Positions 18,891-28,340 of a stretch of DNA of 64,000 bases are shown here, one piece after another. Location: the NCBI GenBank assembly GCA_945892985.1, contig CAMDDU010000018.1:15655-79654 (forward strand), written 5' to 3'. A model generated the notes under the pieces. It saw nothing but the letters and a program-made list of their open reading frames with translations. It ran no database searches and was not told the DNA's origin. Positions within the stretch are counted from its first letter, which is position 1; each line of letters begins with the position of its first letter. A program made the translations under genes and the position numbers. Origin of the DNA: CAITSH01 sp945892985 (GTDB lineage: Bacteria > Pseudomonadota > Gammaproteobacteria > Burkholderiales > SG8-39).

Positions 18891-20290
18891 CCTCGGCCCT
18901 GCTCGCCTCCTTCCTCGCACTGATGTGTGCGGGGCTGCCGGTTGCCCTGGCGATGGCGTTCGCATCGCTGCTTTACGTCATGCTTTCGGGCAACGTGCCC
19001 GATTTTGTGGTGATCCACCGCATGGTCAACGGCATTGACTCGTTCCCGCTGCTGGCCGTGCCTTTTTTCATCATGGCTGGCAACCTGATGAATTCGGCCG
19101 GCATCACCAACCGCATTTATAACTTCGCCCTGGCGCTGGTCGGCTGGTTGAAGGGCGGACTCGGCCACGTCAACGTGCTCGGCTCGGTCATTTTCGCCGG
19201 CATGTCGGGCACCGCCATCGCCGACGCCGCGGGCCTTGGCACCATCGAGATCAAGGCAATGAAGGATCACGGCTACAGCACCGAATTTGCCGTCGGCGTG
19301 ACCGCCGCATCGGCCACCCTCGGTCCGATCATCCCGCCGTCGCTGCCCTTCGTCATTTACGCCATGTTCGCCAATGTGTCGGTAGGCAAGCTGTTCCTCG
19401 CCGGCATCCTGCCCGGCGCGGTCATGGCACTGCTGATGATGTGCACCGTCGCCTATTACGCCCACAAAAATAAATGGGGAAATGACGTCCCGTTCAGCTG
19501 GCCCAAGCTCAACAAGGCGGTGCTGGAACTGATCGTCGTCGTGGCGTTCCCGAGCGCAATCTGGGCGGCCACCGCAATGGGCACCGACCCGGCACCGACA
19601 TTCTTTGCCGCAATGGCGGTGCTGCTCGCCGCCGACCGCATGTTCCGCTTTAACGCGGTCCTGCCTATCATGACGCCGGTGCTGCTCATAGGCGGTATGA
19701 CCTCCGGGGTTTTTACCGCCACCGAGGGGGCCATCGCCGCCTGCGTCTGGTCCTTGTTCCTCGGTCTGGTGTGGTACCGCACCATGAACTGGAAAATGCT
19801 GATCAAGGTGTCGATGGACACCATCGAGACGACATCTACGGTACTGCTGATCGTCGCCTCGGCTTCCATTTTCGGCTGGCTGCTGACGGTGACCAAGGTC
19901 ACCGACGCGGTAGCCGCCCTCGTGCTCTCCTATACCCACAACCCGGACATGTTCCTCTTGCTCGCCAACCTGCTGATGCTTTTCGTTGGCTGCTTTCTCG
20001 AGCCCACGGCGGCCATCACCATCCTCGTACCCATTCTGCTGCCCATCTGCCTGAAACTGGGCATCGACCCGGTGCATTTCGGGCTGGTGATGGTGCTCAA
20101 CCTGATGATAGGCCTGCTGCATCCGCCTATGGGCATGGTGCTGTTCGTGCTGGCGAGGGTGGCAAAACTTTCGGTCGAGCGAACGACCATCGCCATACTG
20201 CCGTGGTTGTTTCCGCTGCTGGCCAGCCTGGTCCTGATCACTTACGTGCCGAGCATTTCGATGTGGCTGCCGCAGACGCTGATGCCCTGA
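18887..20290 (+). CDS. TRAP transporter large membrane subunit (DctM family)
   Basis: A 467-residue polytopic permease with about 12 hydrophobic segments. Family signatures include FAGMSGTAIADAAGLGTIEIKAMKDHGY and GPIIPPSLPFVIYA, and the second-half repeat GCFLEPTAAITILVPILLPI. It is somewhat longer than many DctM proteins (about 425). It is coupled to the DctQ gene by a 4-bp overlap and followed by a galactarate/altronate-type dehydratase, which suggests a hexarate or hexonate as substrate. The receptor is not in this cluster. Confidence 0.92.
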   Translation: MTSALLASFLALMCAGLPVALAMAFASLLYVMLSGNVPDFVVIHRMVNGIDSFPLLAVPFFIMAGNLMNSAGITNRIYNFALALVGWLKGGLGHVNVLGSVIFAGMSGTAIADAAGLGTIEIKAMKDHGYSTEFAVGVTAASATLGPIIPPSLPFVIYAMFANVSVGKLFLAGILPGAVMALLMMCTVAYYAHKNKWGNDVPFSWPKLNKAVLELIVVVAFPSAIWAATAMGTDPAPTFFAAMAVLLAADRMFRFNAVLPIMTPVLLIGGMTSGVFTATEGAIAACVWSLFLGLVWYRTMNWKMLIKVSMDTIETTSTVLLIVASASIFGWLLTVTKVTDAVAALVLSYTHNPDMFLLLANLLMLFVGCFLEPTAAITILVPILLPICLKLGIDPVHFGLVMVLNLMIGLLHPPMGMVLFVLARVAKLSVERTTIAILPWLFPLLASLVLITYVPSISMWLPQTLMP

Positions 20291-20349
20291 GCCGAGGTCA
20301 GGTGCCGAGAGTAGAATAATCCGCGCGGCCTGATGAACCTTTGTACGTT

Positions 20350-20372
20350 CCCTCCCCCGTCGAGGGGGAGGG
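20350..20372. repeat. CCCTCCCCC / GGGGGAGGG hairpin
   Basis: Perfect 9-bp arms (20350-20358 and 20364-20372) around GTCGA lie between the TRAP genes and the UxaA/GarD-type gene. Similar C-rich/G-rich palindromes are dispersed in many proteobacterial genomes. Here it may end the TRAP transcript. Confidence 0.55.
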
Positions 20373-20401
20373 GGTAAATTGGTCGCGGTTTAGAAGACGT
20401 C

Positions 20402-21949
20402 ATGATTCACGAAAGAGACCTCACCATGCTCCAAGCCGCCGACATAACCATCCGCCTCAACACCGCAGACGATGTGGTCATCGCCCGCGTGGCGATTCCC
20501 GGTGAAACCCTGCTACCCAACGAGGGCAATATCCGGCTCGCCGGCGCCATCCCCGCCGGACACAAAATCGCCGTTCGCGATGTGGCGGCGGGGCAGCCGG
20601 TGCGCCGCTACAACCAGATCATCGGCTTTGCCACCCGCGACATCAAAGCCGGTGAGCACATCCACGTACACAACCTCGGTATGGGCGATTTTGAACGCGA
20701 TTACGCCTATTGCTCCGATGTCAAACCAACGCAATTTACCCAGCCGCAGGCCACCTTCGAGGGAATCGTGCGCGCCGACGGCCGTGTTGCCACGCGCAAC
20801 TACATCGGCATCCTCACCAGCGTGAATTGCTCAGCCACCGTGGCGCGCATGATCGCCGATCATTTCCGCACCAGGCTGGATGCCTACCCCAACGTCGATG
20901 GCGTGGTCGCCCTGACACACAAATCCGGTTGCGGCATGGCGAGTGAAGGCGAAGGCATCGACATACTGCGCCGGACCATGGCCGGCTACGCGCGTCATCC
21001 AAATTTTTTCGGCACCCAGTTGGTGGGGCTAGGCTGCGAATCCAACCAGATCAACAGTCTGATGGCTGTACACAAACTGCAGCGCAGCGATAAGCTGGCC
21101 GCTTACACCATCCAGGAAAAAGGCGGCACGATGAAAGCAGTGCGCGAAGGCATTGCGCGCATAGAGGCCATTCTTCCAGAAGCCAACAAAGCCAAACGGC
21201 AAACGGTGCCGGCCTCACACCTCACCCTTGCCCTGCAATGCGGTGGTTCCGACGGTTATTCGGGTATTTCAGCCAATCCCGCACTCGGGGCTGCGGTTGA
21301 TTTGCTGGTCAGGCACGGCGGCACGGCGATCCTGTCTGAAACACCGGAGATTTACGGCGCAGAACACCTTCTGACCCGCCGTGCCGTAACACGCGAAGTC
21401 GGGGAAAAGCTCGTGCGCCGTATCAAGTGGTGGGAGGACTACACTGCGCGCAATGGCAATGAAATGAACAATAACCCGTCACCGGGCAACAAGGCGGGGG
21501 GGCTGACGACCATTCTTGAAAAATCCCTAGGCGCGGTCGCCAAGGGCGGCACCACCAATCTGGTCGAAGTGTATGAATACGCCGAACCGGTCACGGCACG
21601 CGGGTTTGTTTACATGGATACGCCTGGTTTCGACCCGGTCGCCGCGACCGGTCAGGTCGCCGGCGGGGCCAACATGGTCTGCTTCACCACCGGACGCGGC
21701 TCGGCCTATGGATGCAAGCCGGCGCCCTCGCTCAAACTCGCAACCAACTCCGCGCTCTATGCCCACCAGGAAGAGGACATGGACTTTAACTGTGGCACTA
21801 TTGTGGACGGCAAGGAATCGATCGAAGAGTCGGGCCACAGGTTCTTTGAGCTCATGCTCAAAACCGCATCGGGCCAAAAGACCCGTAGTGAACAATGGGG
21901 TTATGGTGAGGATGAATTCGCGCCGTGGATTGTCGGCGCCACTATGTAG
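20402..21949 (+). CDS. Galactarate/altronate dehydratase family (GarD/UxaA)
   Basis: These iron-dependent dehydratases convert galactarate, altronate or related acids to 3-deoxy-2-keto acids. The 515 residues match GarD (about 520) slightly better than UxaA (about 495). The N-terminal SAF domain is visible (ITIRLNTADDVVIAR ... GEHIHVHNL). The catalytic part includes VVALTHKSGCGMASEGEG, GLGCESNQI, CGGSDGYSGISANPALG, SPGNKAGGLTTILEKSLGA and FTTGRGSAYGCKPAPS, with the cysteines expected for metal binding. The start is uncertain between ATG 20402 and ATG 20426. The SAF domain begins only after the second one. Confidence 0.9.
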   Translation: MIHERDLTMLQAADITIRLNTADDVVIARVAIPGETLLPNEGNIRLAGAIPAGHKIAVRDVAAGQPVRRYNQIIGFATRDIKAGEHIHVHNLGMGDFERDYAYCSDVKPTQFTQPQATFEGIVRADGRVATRNYIGILTSVNCSATVARMIADHFRTRLDAYPNVDGVVALTHKSGCGMASEGEGIDILRRTMAGYARHPNFFGTQLVGLGCESNQINSLMAVHKLQRSDKLAAYTIQEKGGTMKAVREGIARIEAILPEANKAKRQTVPASHLTLALQCGGSDGYSGISANPALGAAVDLLVRHGGTAILSETPEIYGAEHLLTRRAVTREVGEKLVRRIKWWEDYTARNGNEMNNNPSPGNKAGGLTTILEKSLGAVAKGGTTNLVEVYEYAEPVTARGFVYMDTPGFDPVAATGQVAGGANMVCFTTGRGSAYGCKPAPSLKLATNSALYAHQEEDMDFNCGTIVDGKESIEESGHRFFELMLKTASGQKTRSEQWGYGEDEFAPWIVGATM

Positions 21950-21958
21950 GAGCCGGAC

Positions 21959-22327
21959 ATGAAGGGATTGCGCGTAGTCCTTTGCATCGTCATTTCGATG
22001 GCGCCGTTGTCGTGCGCAATGGCCAACACACAAAAATTCAAGTCCACCAAGGCCAACGGCGCCATTGCCTATCATCGTGCATCGGGCAATTATGGTTACG
22101 CCATCGACAGCGTCAGTGCGCGTGACGCCAAGACAGAGGCCCTGCGCCAATGTGCTCATGCGAAATGCGAAGTGGTGACCAGCTTTCGCAACGCCTGCGG
22201 TGCCCTCGCCAACGGGCCCAGGCGATTTGCCGCGGTGAGCGGAATGACAAGGCAGGAGGCGGAGACAAAGGCGCTGCGAAAATGCGGCGAAGCCTGTGAA
22301 GTCACCGTATGGGCCTGCACCAGATAG
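21959..22327 (+). CDS. Exported DUF4189 domain protein
   Basis: A 122-residue secreted protein of unknown function. A signal peptide (about residues 1-22, ending SCAMA) precedes one DUF4189 domain: AIAYHRASGNYGYAIDSVSARDAKTEALRQC, then cysteines in AKCEVVTSFRNAC and KCGEACEVTVWAC that would form disulfides in the periplasm. It begins 9 bp after the dehydratase stop with GGAG upstream, so it shares that transcript. No link to sugar-acid metabolism is evident. Confidence 0.8.
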   Translation: MKGLRVVLCIVISMAPLSCAMANTQKFKSTKANGAIAYHRASGNYGYAIDSVSARDAKTEALRQCAHAKCEVVTSFRNACGALANGPRRFAAVSGMTRQEAETKALRKCGEACEVTVWACTR

Positions 22328-22350
22328 CCTCGTGAAATCCGCGGCCAAAG

Positions 22351-22383
22351 GCTGAAAACCCGTGACTAGCGCGGGTTTTCAGC
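22351..22383. repeat. REP-like palindrome, copy A (also likely terminator)
   Basis: GCTGAAAACCCG (22351-22362) and its perfect complement (22372-22383) flank a 9-nt loop. It lies between the convergent DUF4189 and typA genes, and probably ends transcription from both sides. It belongs to a family with copies at 39630, 50929, 52640 and 63838. Confidence 0.75.
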
Positions 22384-22434
22384 TGTTATGCAGGTTTATA
22401 TTCCGGCCACCGTATCGCGGTGGCCGCACCGGTA

Positions 22435-24294
22435 CTAGGCGGCGATGCCTGACTCCGAGCGAGAAGCGCGCTTGCGATCATGCTCGAGAAGATGGCGCTT
22501 GCGAATGCGTATGCACTTCGGGGTGATCTCAACCAACTCGTCATCGGCGATAAACTCCACCGCCTTTTCCAGCGTAAGTTCGACCGGCGGCACCAGACGC
22601 ACGGCTTCGTCGGTACCCGAAGAGCGCACGTTAGTCAGTTGCTTGCCTTTGATCGGGTTCACCACCAAATCGTTGTCGCGCGAATGGATGCCGATGATCA
22701 TGCCCTCATACAGCGCCTCGCCGGGGGACACGAACATGCGACCGCGATCCTGCAACTTCCACAATGCGTAGGCGACCGCGGCGCCATCGTCCTGGCTGAT
22801 CAGCACGCCGTTGCGGCGGTCTTCCATATCACCCTTGATCGGGCCGTAGTCGTCAAAAATATGGCTGGCCAGTCCGGTTCCGCGCGTCAGCGTAAGGAAC
22901 TCGCCCTGGAAACCGATCAGGCCGCGGGCCGTGATACGGTACTCAAGACGAACACGACCCTTGCCGTCGGGCTGCATGTCGGTCAAATCACCCTTGCGCC
23001 GGCCCAACTCCTCCATCACCGCGCCCTGGTGCGTATCTTCGACGTCGACCGTCAGCAACTCGTAGGGCTCCTGTTTCACCCCGTCAATTTCCTTGAGCAC
23101 CACGCGTGGCCGACCGACCGCCATCTCGTAGCCCTCGCGGCGCATATTTTCGAGCAGGATGGTCAGGTGCAATTCACCGCGGCCCGAAACGATAAACGTA
23201 TCCGAGTCAGAGGTGAATTCGACCTTGAGTGCCACGTTACTTTTGAGTTCGCGCTCAAGGCGCTCGCGCAACTGGCGGCTGGTGACAAACTTGCCCTCAC
23301 GGCCGGCAAGTGGTGAGCTGTTGACCATGAAGTTCATGGTCAAGGTCGGCTCGTCCACGCGCAGCAGCGGCAGCGCATCAAGGTGGTCCGGGTGGCAGAT
23401 CGTCGAACCGATGCCAATTTCATCAATGCCGTTGATCAACACGATGTCACCGGCGCGTGCCTCCTCGGACACCACGCGCTCGAGTCCCTCGAATGTCAGC
23501 ACCTGATTGATACGGCCCTTGATCGGGGTCGAGCCCGGACCGTTCATCACCACCACCTCCTGCAAGGTGCGGACGCGGCCGCGGGTGATGCGGCCGATGC
23601 CGATTTTGCCCACGTAGCTTGAGTAGTCGAGCGAGCAAATCTGCAGCTGCAGCGGACCGTCGGCATCATCGTCACGGACTGGAACGTACTTGAGAATGGC
23701 ATCAAACAAGGGACGCATGCTGTGCTTGCCCGCGATGACCTCCTCGGCTGATTTCGGTGCGTCCTTGAGATCAGAAACCGCCCAACCATGGAGTGCGGAG
23801 GCATAGACCACCGGAAAATCGAGCTGTTCCTCGGTGGCGCCCAGTTTGTCGAACAGGTCAAAGGTGTGATTGACCACCCAGTCGGGGCGCGATGCAGGAC
23901 GATCGACCTTGTTCACCACGACAATGGGCTTGAGGCCAAGTGCAAGCGCCTTGCGCGTGACGAAACGCGTCTGCGGCATCGGACCTTCCACCGCATCAAC
24001 CAACAGCAAAACGCTGTCCACCATCGACAACACGCGCTCCACTTCGCCGCCAAAATCGGCGTGACCCGGGGTATCGACGATATTAATGTGCGTGCCCTCG
24101 TAGGTCACCGCGCAATTCTTGGCCAGGATGGTAATGCCGCGCTCCCGCTCCAGGTCATTGGAATCCATGATGCGCTCGGTCATTTGTTGGTGCGCGGCGA
24201 AGGTGCCCGCCTGCTGCAACAACTTGTCGACAAGCGTGGTCTTGCCGTGATCGACGTGGGCAATGATGGCGATGTTGCGGATGGCGCGTGACAT
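22435..24294 (-). CDS. typA: Ribosome-associated translational GTPase TypA/BipA
   Basis: TypA binds the ribosome and helps 50S assembly and stress adaptation. The 619 residues show P-loop AHVDHGKTT, switch [14 protein letters not shown] and NKVDRP in the G domain. They are followed by EF-G-like beta-barrel and alpha/beta domains ([15 protein letters not shown]) and the TypA-specific C-terminal domain ([35 protein letters not shown]). Length is normal. It is divergent from rsmE. Confidence 0.97.
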   Translation of the reverse strand: MSRAIRNIAIIAHVDHGKTTLVDKLLQQAGTFAAHQQMTERIMDSNDLERERGITILAKNCAVTYEGTHINIVDTPGHADFGGEVERVLSMVDSVLLLVDAVEGPMPQTRFVTRKALALGLKPIVVVNKVDRPASRPDWVVNHTFDLFDKLGATEEQLDFPVVYASALHGWAVSDLKDAPKSAEEVIAGKHSMRPLFDAILKYVPVRDDDADGPLQLQICSLDYSSYVGKIGIGRITRGRVRTLQEVVVMNGPGSTPIKGRINQVLTFEGLERVVSEEARAGDIVLINGIDEIGIGSTICHPDHLDALPLLRVDEPTLTMNFMVNSSPLAGREGKFVTSRQLRERLERELKSNVALKVEFTSDSDTFIVSGRGELHLTILLENMRREGYEMAVGRPRVVLKEIDGVKQEPYELLTVDVEDTHQGAVMEELGRRKGDLTDMQPDGKGRVRLEYRITARGLIGFQGEFLTLTRGTGLASHIFDDYGPIKGDMEDRRNGVLISQDDGAAVAYALWKLQDRGRMFVSPGEALYEGMIIGIHSRDNDLVVNPIKGKQLTNVRSSGTDEAVRLVPPVELTLEKAVEFIADDELVEITPKCIRIRKRHLLEHDRKRASRSESGIAA

Positions 24295-24419
24295 GAGGTA
24301 TTACCGTTGACAAAAGGTGGCGAATTCTACAGCAAATACCATCCCGGGCGCCGTTTTTTTGTGCAGTGCGTCAGCGACGGGCAAGCTCGCACGAATCGAC
24401 GTCCTGATAGAATTCCTCC

Positions 24420-25160
24420 ATGAAATCAGTCAAATCCAGCTCCGCGCCCCGGCTTTACATCAGCCAGTGCCTGCGCCAAGGCAGCGAAATCGCACTCCCT
24501 GAAGCCGCGCGCGCCCATGCCGCTGCGCTCAGGCTCAAGGCCGGCTGGGCGGTACGCCTGTTTGACGGTAGCGGCGGCGAATATGCCGCAGTACTAGTTC
24601 AGGACGGACGGAAGCTGCGCGCCAGCATCGGTACATTCACCAATGCGAGCCTTGAGTCACCCTTGCGTGTGCGCCTGGCCCAATGCCTGTCCAGCGGCGA
24701 CCGTATGGATATCACGCTGCAAAAGGCCACGGAACTGGGCGTAACTGCGATTCAGCCGCTGCAAAGCGAACGAAGCATCATTCACCTGGATGACGAGCGC
24801 ATGGCACGCCGCCAGGCCCACTGGCAGAACGTCGTGATCTCTGCCTGTGAACAATGTGGTCGCAACAGCGTGCCCACGGTCGCGCCAACGGCAGATTTGT
24901 TGCCTTGGCTGGGCGCCGCGTCAAACGACGGGCTACGGCTGATGCTATCTCCCGAGGCGACGATCGGACTACGGGACCTTGAGCGCACAACTGCGATCAC
25001 GCTACTGGTCGGCCCCGAGGGCGGTCTCTCGCCGCAAGAGCAACAGGCAGCGCAGGCCGCCGGCTTTATCGGCATCCGCCTTGGGCCACGGGTGCTGCGG
25101 ACCGAGACCGCAGCACTGGCCGCAATGGCCGCATTGCAGTCGATGTGGGGGGATTTGTAA
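24420..25160 (+). CDS. rsmE: 16S rRNA m3U1498 methyltransferase
   Basis: RsmE methylates U1498 of 16S rRNA in the assembled small subunit. The 246-residue protein has an N-terminal PUA-like domain and a C-terminal SPOUT domain. The knot motifs are LLVGPEGGLSPQEQQAA and [19 protein letters not shown], which bind AdoMet. Length matches the family (about 243). It is divergent from typA and 79 bp upstream of argA. Confidence 0.95.
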   Translation: MKSVKSSSAPRLYISQCLRQGSEIALPEAARAHAAALRLKAGWAVRLFDGSGGEYAAVLVQDGRKLRASIGTFTNASLESPLRVRLAQCLSSGDRMDITLQKATELGVTAIQPLQSERSIIHLDDERMARRQAHWQNVVISACEQCGRNSVPTVAPTADLLPWLGAASNDGLRLMLSPEATIGLRDLERTTAITLLVGPEGGLSPQEQQAAQAAGFIGIRLGPRVLRTETAALAAMAALQSMWGDL

Positions 25161-25239
25161 TTGCGGCAACGCACACCCGCACGGTCCAACACCTGCCGCG
25201 CATTTTGTTAGCGTCCCCATTCGCGTAGAATCGCACCCC

Positions 25240-26556
25240 ATGGCCACGTCACCCAACGCACAGTTTGTCGCCTGGTTCCGCTCCGCGGCGCCATACTTTC
25301 ATTCGTTTCGCGGCAAAACCCTCGTCATCGCGTTCGGCGGCGAAGTCGTCGAGGAGGGCAAATTCGCCGTACTTGCGAACGACATAAACCTGCTTTACAG
25401 CGCTGGAATACGGCTGGTGCTGGTGCATGGTGCACGGCCACAGATCGAAGCGCAGTTGCGCCAGCGCAAGGTACGGTCCCGATTCACCAACGGCGTGCGC
25501 ATCACCGATCCGACGACTCTCGAATGCGTCAAAGAGGCTGTCGGCATCCTGCGCATGGACATCGATGCGCTGCTGTCGCAGGGGCTGCCAAACTCGCCCA
25601 TGGCGGGCGCTCCGATCAACACGGTGTCGGGAAATTTCATCACCGCCCAGCCAATGGGGGTGGTCAATGGTGTTGATTACCAGTATTCGGGAACGGTGCG
25701 CAAGGTCGATACCGCGGCGATTGAATCCTGCCTCGACGGCGGCAATATCGTCATTATTTCCAATGTTGGTTACTCGCCCACCGGCGAGGTATTCAATCTT
25801 CAGATGGAAGACGTGGCGGTTGTCACGGCGCGGGCGTTAAAGGCGGAGAAACTCGTATTCATGACTGATGCGCCGGTCGAGGACAACCGCGGACGGCCGA
25901 TTGTTGCGCTGTCGGGCGACGAAGCCGACAAATTGCTCGAAAAAAGCAAAGGGCTGACCGACGACACAAGACTCTATCTCGCCCATGCGGTCGAGGCCGT
26001 GCGTGGCGGCGTGGCGCGCTCCCACCTGATCTCGCACAAAGTGGATGGCGCACTGCTGATCGAACTGTTCACGCACGCCGGATCGGGCTGCATGATTACC
26101 TCCGACAAGGTGGAGCGGCTGCGTCCGGCCAATATCGATGACATCGGCGGCATTCTGCAATTGCTTGAGCCGCTGGAGGCTGACGGCACCCTGGTCTATC
26201 GCGGGCGGGAACGCCTCGAGCGGGAGATTCAGCGTTTCTTTGTGCTTGAATACGACAAGCTTATCGTCGGCTGCGCGGCGCTTTACCCGTTTCCGGAGGG
26301 AAAATCGGCGGAGCTGGCGGCGGTCGCGGTGCGCCCCGAATTCCGTCGCCTCGGCCATGGCGACAAGCTGCTCGAGCACGGCATGACGGTGGCAAAAAAG
26401 CTGGGCTACCGGAAAATATTTGTCCTCACCACACGCACCACGCATTGGTTTATCGAACGCGATTTTTCCGAGGCCGGCATCGAACAACTGCCTGAGCCAA
26501 AACGCTCGCTTTACAACTGGCAACGCCGTTCCAAGGTTCTGGTCAAGCCAATCTAG
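25240..26556 (+). CDS. argA: N-acetylglutamate synthase (classical ArgA)
   Basis: ArgA makes N-acetylglutamate, the first step of arginine synthesis. Of 438 residues, the first about 285 form an amino-acid-kinase-like domain ([25 protein letters not shown]) that binds arginine for feedback inhibition. The rest is a GNAT acetyltransferase domain ([22 protein letters not shown]) that does catalysis. The ATG at 25240 gives the standard N-terminus; the open frame extends upstream into rsmE out of phase. YggX follows at 37 bp. Confidence 0.95.
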   Translation: MATSPNAQFVAWFRSAAPYFHSFRGKTLVIAFGGEVVEEGKFAVLANDINLLYSAGIRLVLVHGARPQIEAQLRQRKVRSRFTNGVRITDPTTLECVKEAVGILRMDIDALLSQGLPNSPMAGAPINTVSGNFITAQPMGVVNGVDYQYSGTVRKVDTAAIESCLDGGNIVIISNVGYSPTGEVFNLQMEDVAVVTARALKAEKLVFMTDAPVEDNRGRPIVALSGDEADKLLEKSKGLTDDTRLYLAHAVEAVRGGVARSHLISHKVDGALLIELFTHAGSGCMITSDKVERLRPANIDDIGGILQLLEPLEADGTLVYRGRERLEREIQRFFVLEYDKLIVGCAALYPFPEGKSAELAAVAVRPEFRRLGHGDKLLEHGMTVAKKLGYRKIFVLTTRTTHWFIERDFSEAGIEQLPEPKRSLYNWQRRSKVLVKPI

Positions 26557-26593
26557 GCGCCGGCGCCACCGCCCACACTTTCAGGAGAATCAA

Positions 26594-26866
26594 ATGGCAC
26601 GCATGGTCAACTGCATCAAACTGGGACGGGAAGCCGAAGGGCTAGACCTCCCGCCCTACCCGGGCGAGCTTGGCAAAAAGATTTTTGAAAGCGTATCAAA
26701 GGAAGCCTGGCAGGGCTGGATCAAACATCAAACCATGCTGATCAACGAGAATCGCCTGAGCCTTGCCGACGCCCGTGCACGCAAATACCTCGCCGAACAG
26801 CTGGAAAAGCACTTTTTTGGCGATGGCGCAGATGCCGCGCAGGGCTACGTTCCGCCAACCAAGTAA
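26594..26866 (+). CDS. Fe(2+)-trafficking / oxidative damage protection protein YggX
   Basis: A 90-residue cytosolic protein of the YggX family, linked in enterics to iron handling and protection of iron-sulfur enzymes. [24 protein letters not shown] contains the conserved Cys7 and the LPYPG-like turn. [27 protein letters not shown] completes the small helical fold. The ATG at 26594 is preceded by CAGGAG. It is probably co-transcribed with argA and ends before a strong terminator. Confidence 0.95.
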   Translation: MARMVNCIKLGREAEGLDLPPYPGELGKKIFESVSKEAWQGWIKHQTMLINENRLSLADARARKYLAEQLEKHFFGDGADAAQGYVPPTK

Positions 26867-26879
26867 GTCTGCTCAAAAG

Positions 26880-26922
26880 CCGCAACAAAAAGGGCCGCTT
26901 AGAGCGGCCCTTTTTGTTGCGG
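26880..26922. terminator. Strong bidirectional terminator between yggX and phoU
   Basis: A perfect 19-bp inverted repeat (26880-26898 and 26904-26922) has GGGCCGC at the loop end and A5/T5 tracts within the arms, with loop TTAGA. It serves both yggX (plus) and phoU (minus). Confidence 0.92.
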
Positions 26923-26935
26923 CAAACACCAGGGC

Positions 26936-27637
26936 CTAAGCAAGCTGTTTGGCCAATCCGTCCAATGAAAGATGGCGCACATCGCGCCCCTCAACCATGT
27001 AAATGACATATTCCGCCATGTTCTTGGAATGGTCGCCGATCCGCTCCAGAGCCTTGGCTATAAACAACATCTCAAGACAGCGCGAAATAGTCCGCGGGTC
27101 TTCCATCATGAAGGTGATGAGCTGGCGCAAGACCGAACGGAACTCGTCATCCACCAATTCGTCGGCAACAACAACCTGGCCAGCCGCCGTGACATCAAGC
27201 CGGGCGAACGAGTCCAGTGCCTTTCTCAGCATCGAAACCGCGTGGCCGGCCATATGCTTCATCTCAAGCCGGGGCATGTGCAGTTTTTCTGCCGAATGGA
27301 TCAGCTTGGCCATGCGGGCAATTTTTGCCGCCTCATCGCCAATGCGCTCTAGGTCGGTTATCGTCTTGATCACGGCGATGATCAGCCGCAAATCACTTGC
27401 CGCGGGCTGGCGCCGCGCGATGATATGGCTGCAAGCCTCATCAAGCTCCACCTCAAGCCTATTGACGCGATGGTCGTCTTCGATAACGCGCTCGATGCTT
27501 GCCATGTCACCCGCGCCCAGCGCGTCGATCGCCTTGACGATCTGCTCCTCGACAAGCCCGCCCATTTGCAGCACGCGCGTGCGAACCGCCTCCAACTCGG
27601 CGTCGAACTGTTTTGAAATATGCTCGGACAGGTTCAT
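26936..27637 (-). CDS. phoU: Phosphate transport regulator PhoU
   Basis: PhoU links the Pst phosphate importer to the PhoR sensor and keeps the Pho response off when phosphate is sufficient. The 233 residues form two similar three-helix repeats with acidic metal-binding motifs (ERIGDEAAKIARMAKL and ERIGDHSKNMAEYVIYMVEG). It is the usual length. No pst or phoBR genes are adjacent here; rpiA lies upstream on the same strand, 40 bp away. Confidence 0.95.
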   Translation of the reverse strand: MNLSEHISKQFDAELEAVRTRVLQMGGLVEEQIVKAIDALGAGDMASIERVIEDDHRVNRLEVELDEACSHIIARRQPAASDLRLIIAVIKTITDLERIGDEAAKIARMAKLIHSAEKLHMPRLEMKHMAGHAVSMLRKALDSFARLDVTAAGQVVVADELVDDEFRSVLRQLITFMMEDPRTISRCLEMLFIAKALERIGDHSKNMAEYVIYMVEGRDVRHLSLDGLAKQLA

Positions 27638-27677
27638 TTCGTTAGCGTATCACGGCTTTGTGACAGCCACATGTCAG

Positions 27678-28340
27678 TTAGCCCCTGGCCTTAAGCGTTT
27701 TGACGCCTTGCGCCGTTCCAAGCAGGGCGATATCCGCGCCACGGCGGGCGAACAGGCCGCAGGTAACGACACCGGCGATCTGATTGATCTCGGATTCAAG
27801 CTCCATCGGCTTGAGGATAGAAAGGCCGTACACATCGAGAATCAGATTGCCGTTGTCCGTGGTGAAACCCTGGCGCAGTTCGGGACGCCCCCCCAACTTG
27901 ACCATTTCACGACCGACATAGGAGCGCGCCATGGGCAGCACCTCAATGGGCAGGGGGAACTTGCCGAGCACCCCAACCAGCTTTGATTCATCGGCGATGC
28001 AAATGAATTTACGTGAGACGGCGGCGACAATTTTTTCCCGTGTCAGCGCGCCGCCCCCGCCCTTGATCATCGCCATGTGCTCGGTGATCTCATCCGCGCC
28101 ATCCACATAAACCGGGATCTCGCTGACACTGTTCAGGTCAATGACACGAATGCCGTTGGCTTTGAGGCGTTCGGCTGACTTTTCCGAACTCGCCACGGCG
28201 CCGTCGATGCGCCCCTTTATTTTCCCCAGTTCATCGATGAAAAAATTCGCCGTCGATCCGGTTCCCACTCCAACGATGGAATCCTGCACGTACTTGATAG
28301 CCTCCCTCGCCACCGCCTGCTTGAGTTCGTCCTGGGTCAT
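27678..28340 (-). CDS. rpiA: Ribose-5-phosphate isomerase A
   Basis: RpiA interconverts ribose 5-phosphate and ribulose 5-phosphate. The 220-residue protein shows the phosphate loop [19 protein letters not shown] with the catalytic acid, and the [12 protein letters not shown] segment with the catalytic lysine. The start at 28340 overlaps the lpdA stop by 4 bp (ATGA), so it is translationally coupled as the last gene of the pdh operon. The longer in-frame start at 28376 is less likely. Confidence 0.96.
   Translation of the reverse strand: MTQDELKQAVAREAIKYVQDSIVGVGTGSTANFFIDELGKIKGRIDGAVASSEKSAERLKANGIRVIDLNSVSEIPVYVDGADEITEHMAMIKGGGGALTREKIVAAVSRKFICIADESKLVGVLGKFPLPIEVLPMARSYVGREMVKLGGRPELRQGFTTDNGNLILDVYGLSILKPMELESEINQIAGVVTCGLFARRGADIALLGTAQGVKTLKARG

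Noticed and set aside
18842..20122. 426-codon minus-strand open frame opposite DctM
   Set aside because: Low-complexity His/Gln/Gly/Asp composition typical of an antisense shadow of a membrane protein gene.
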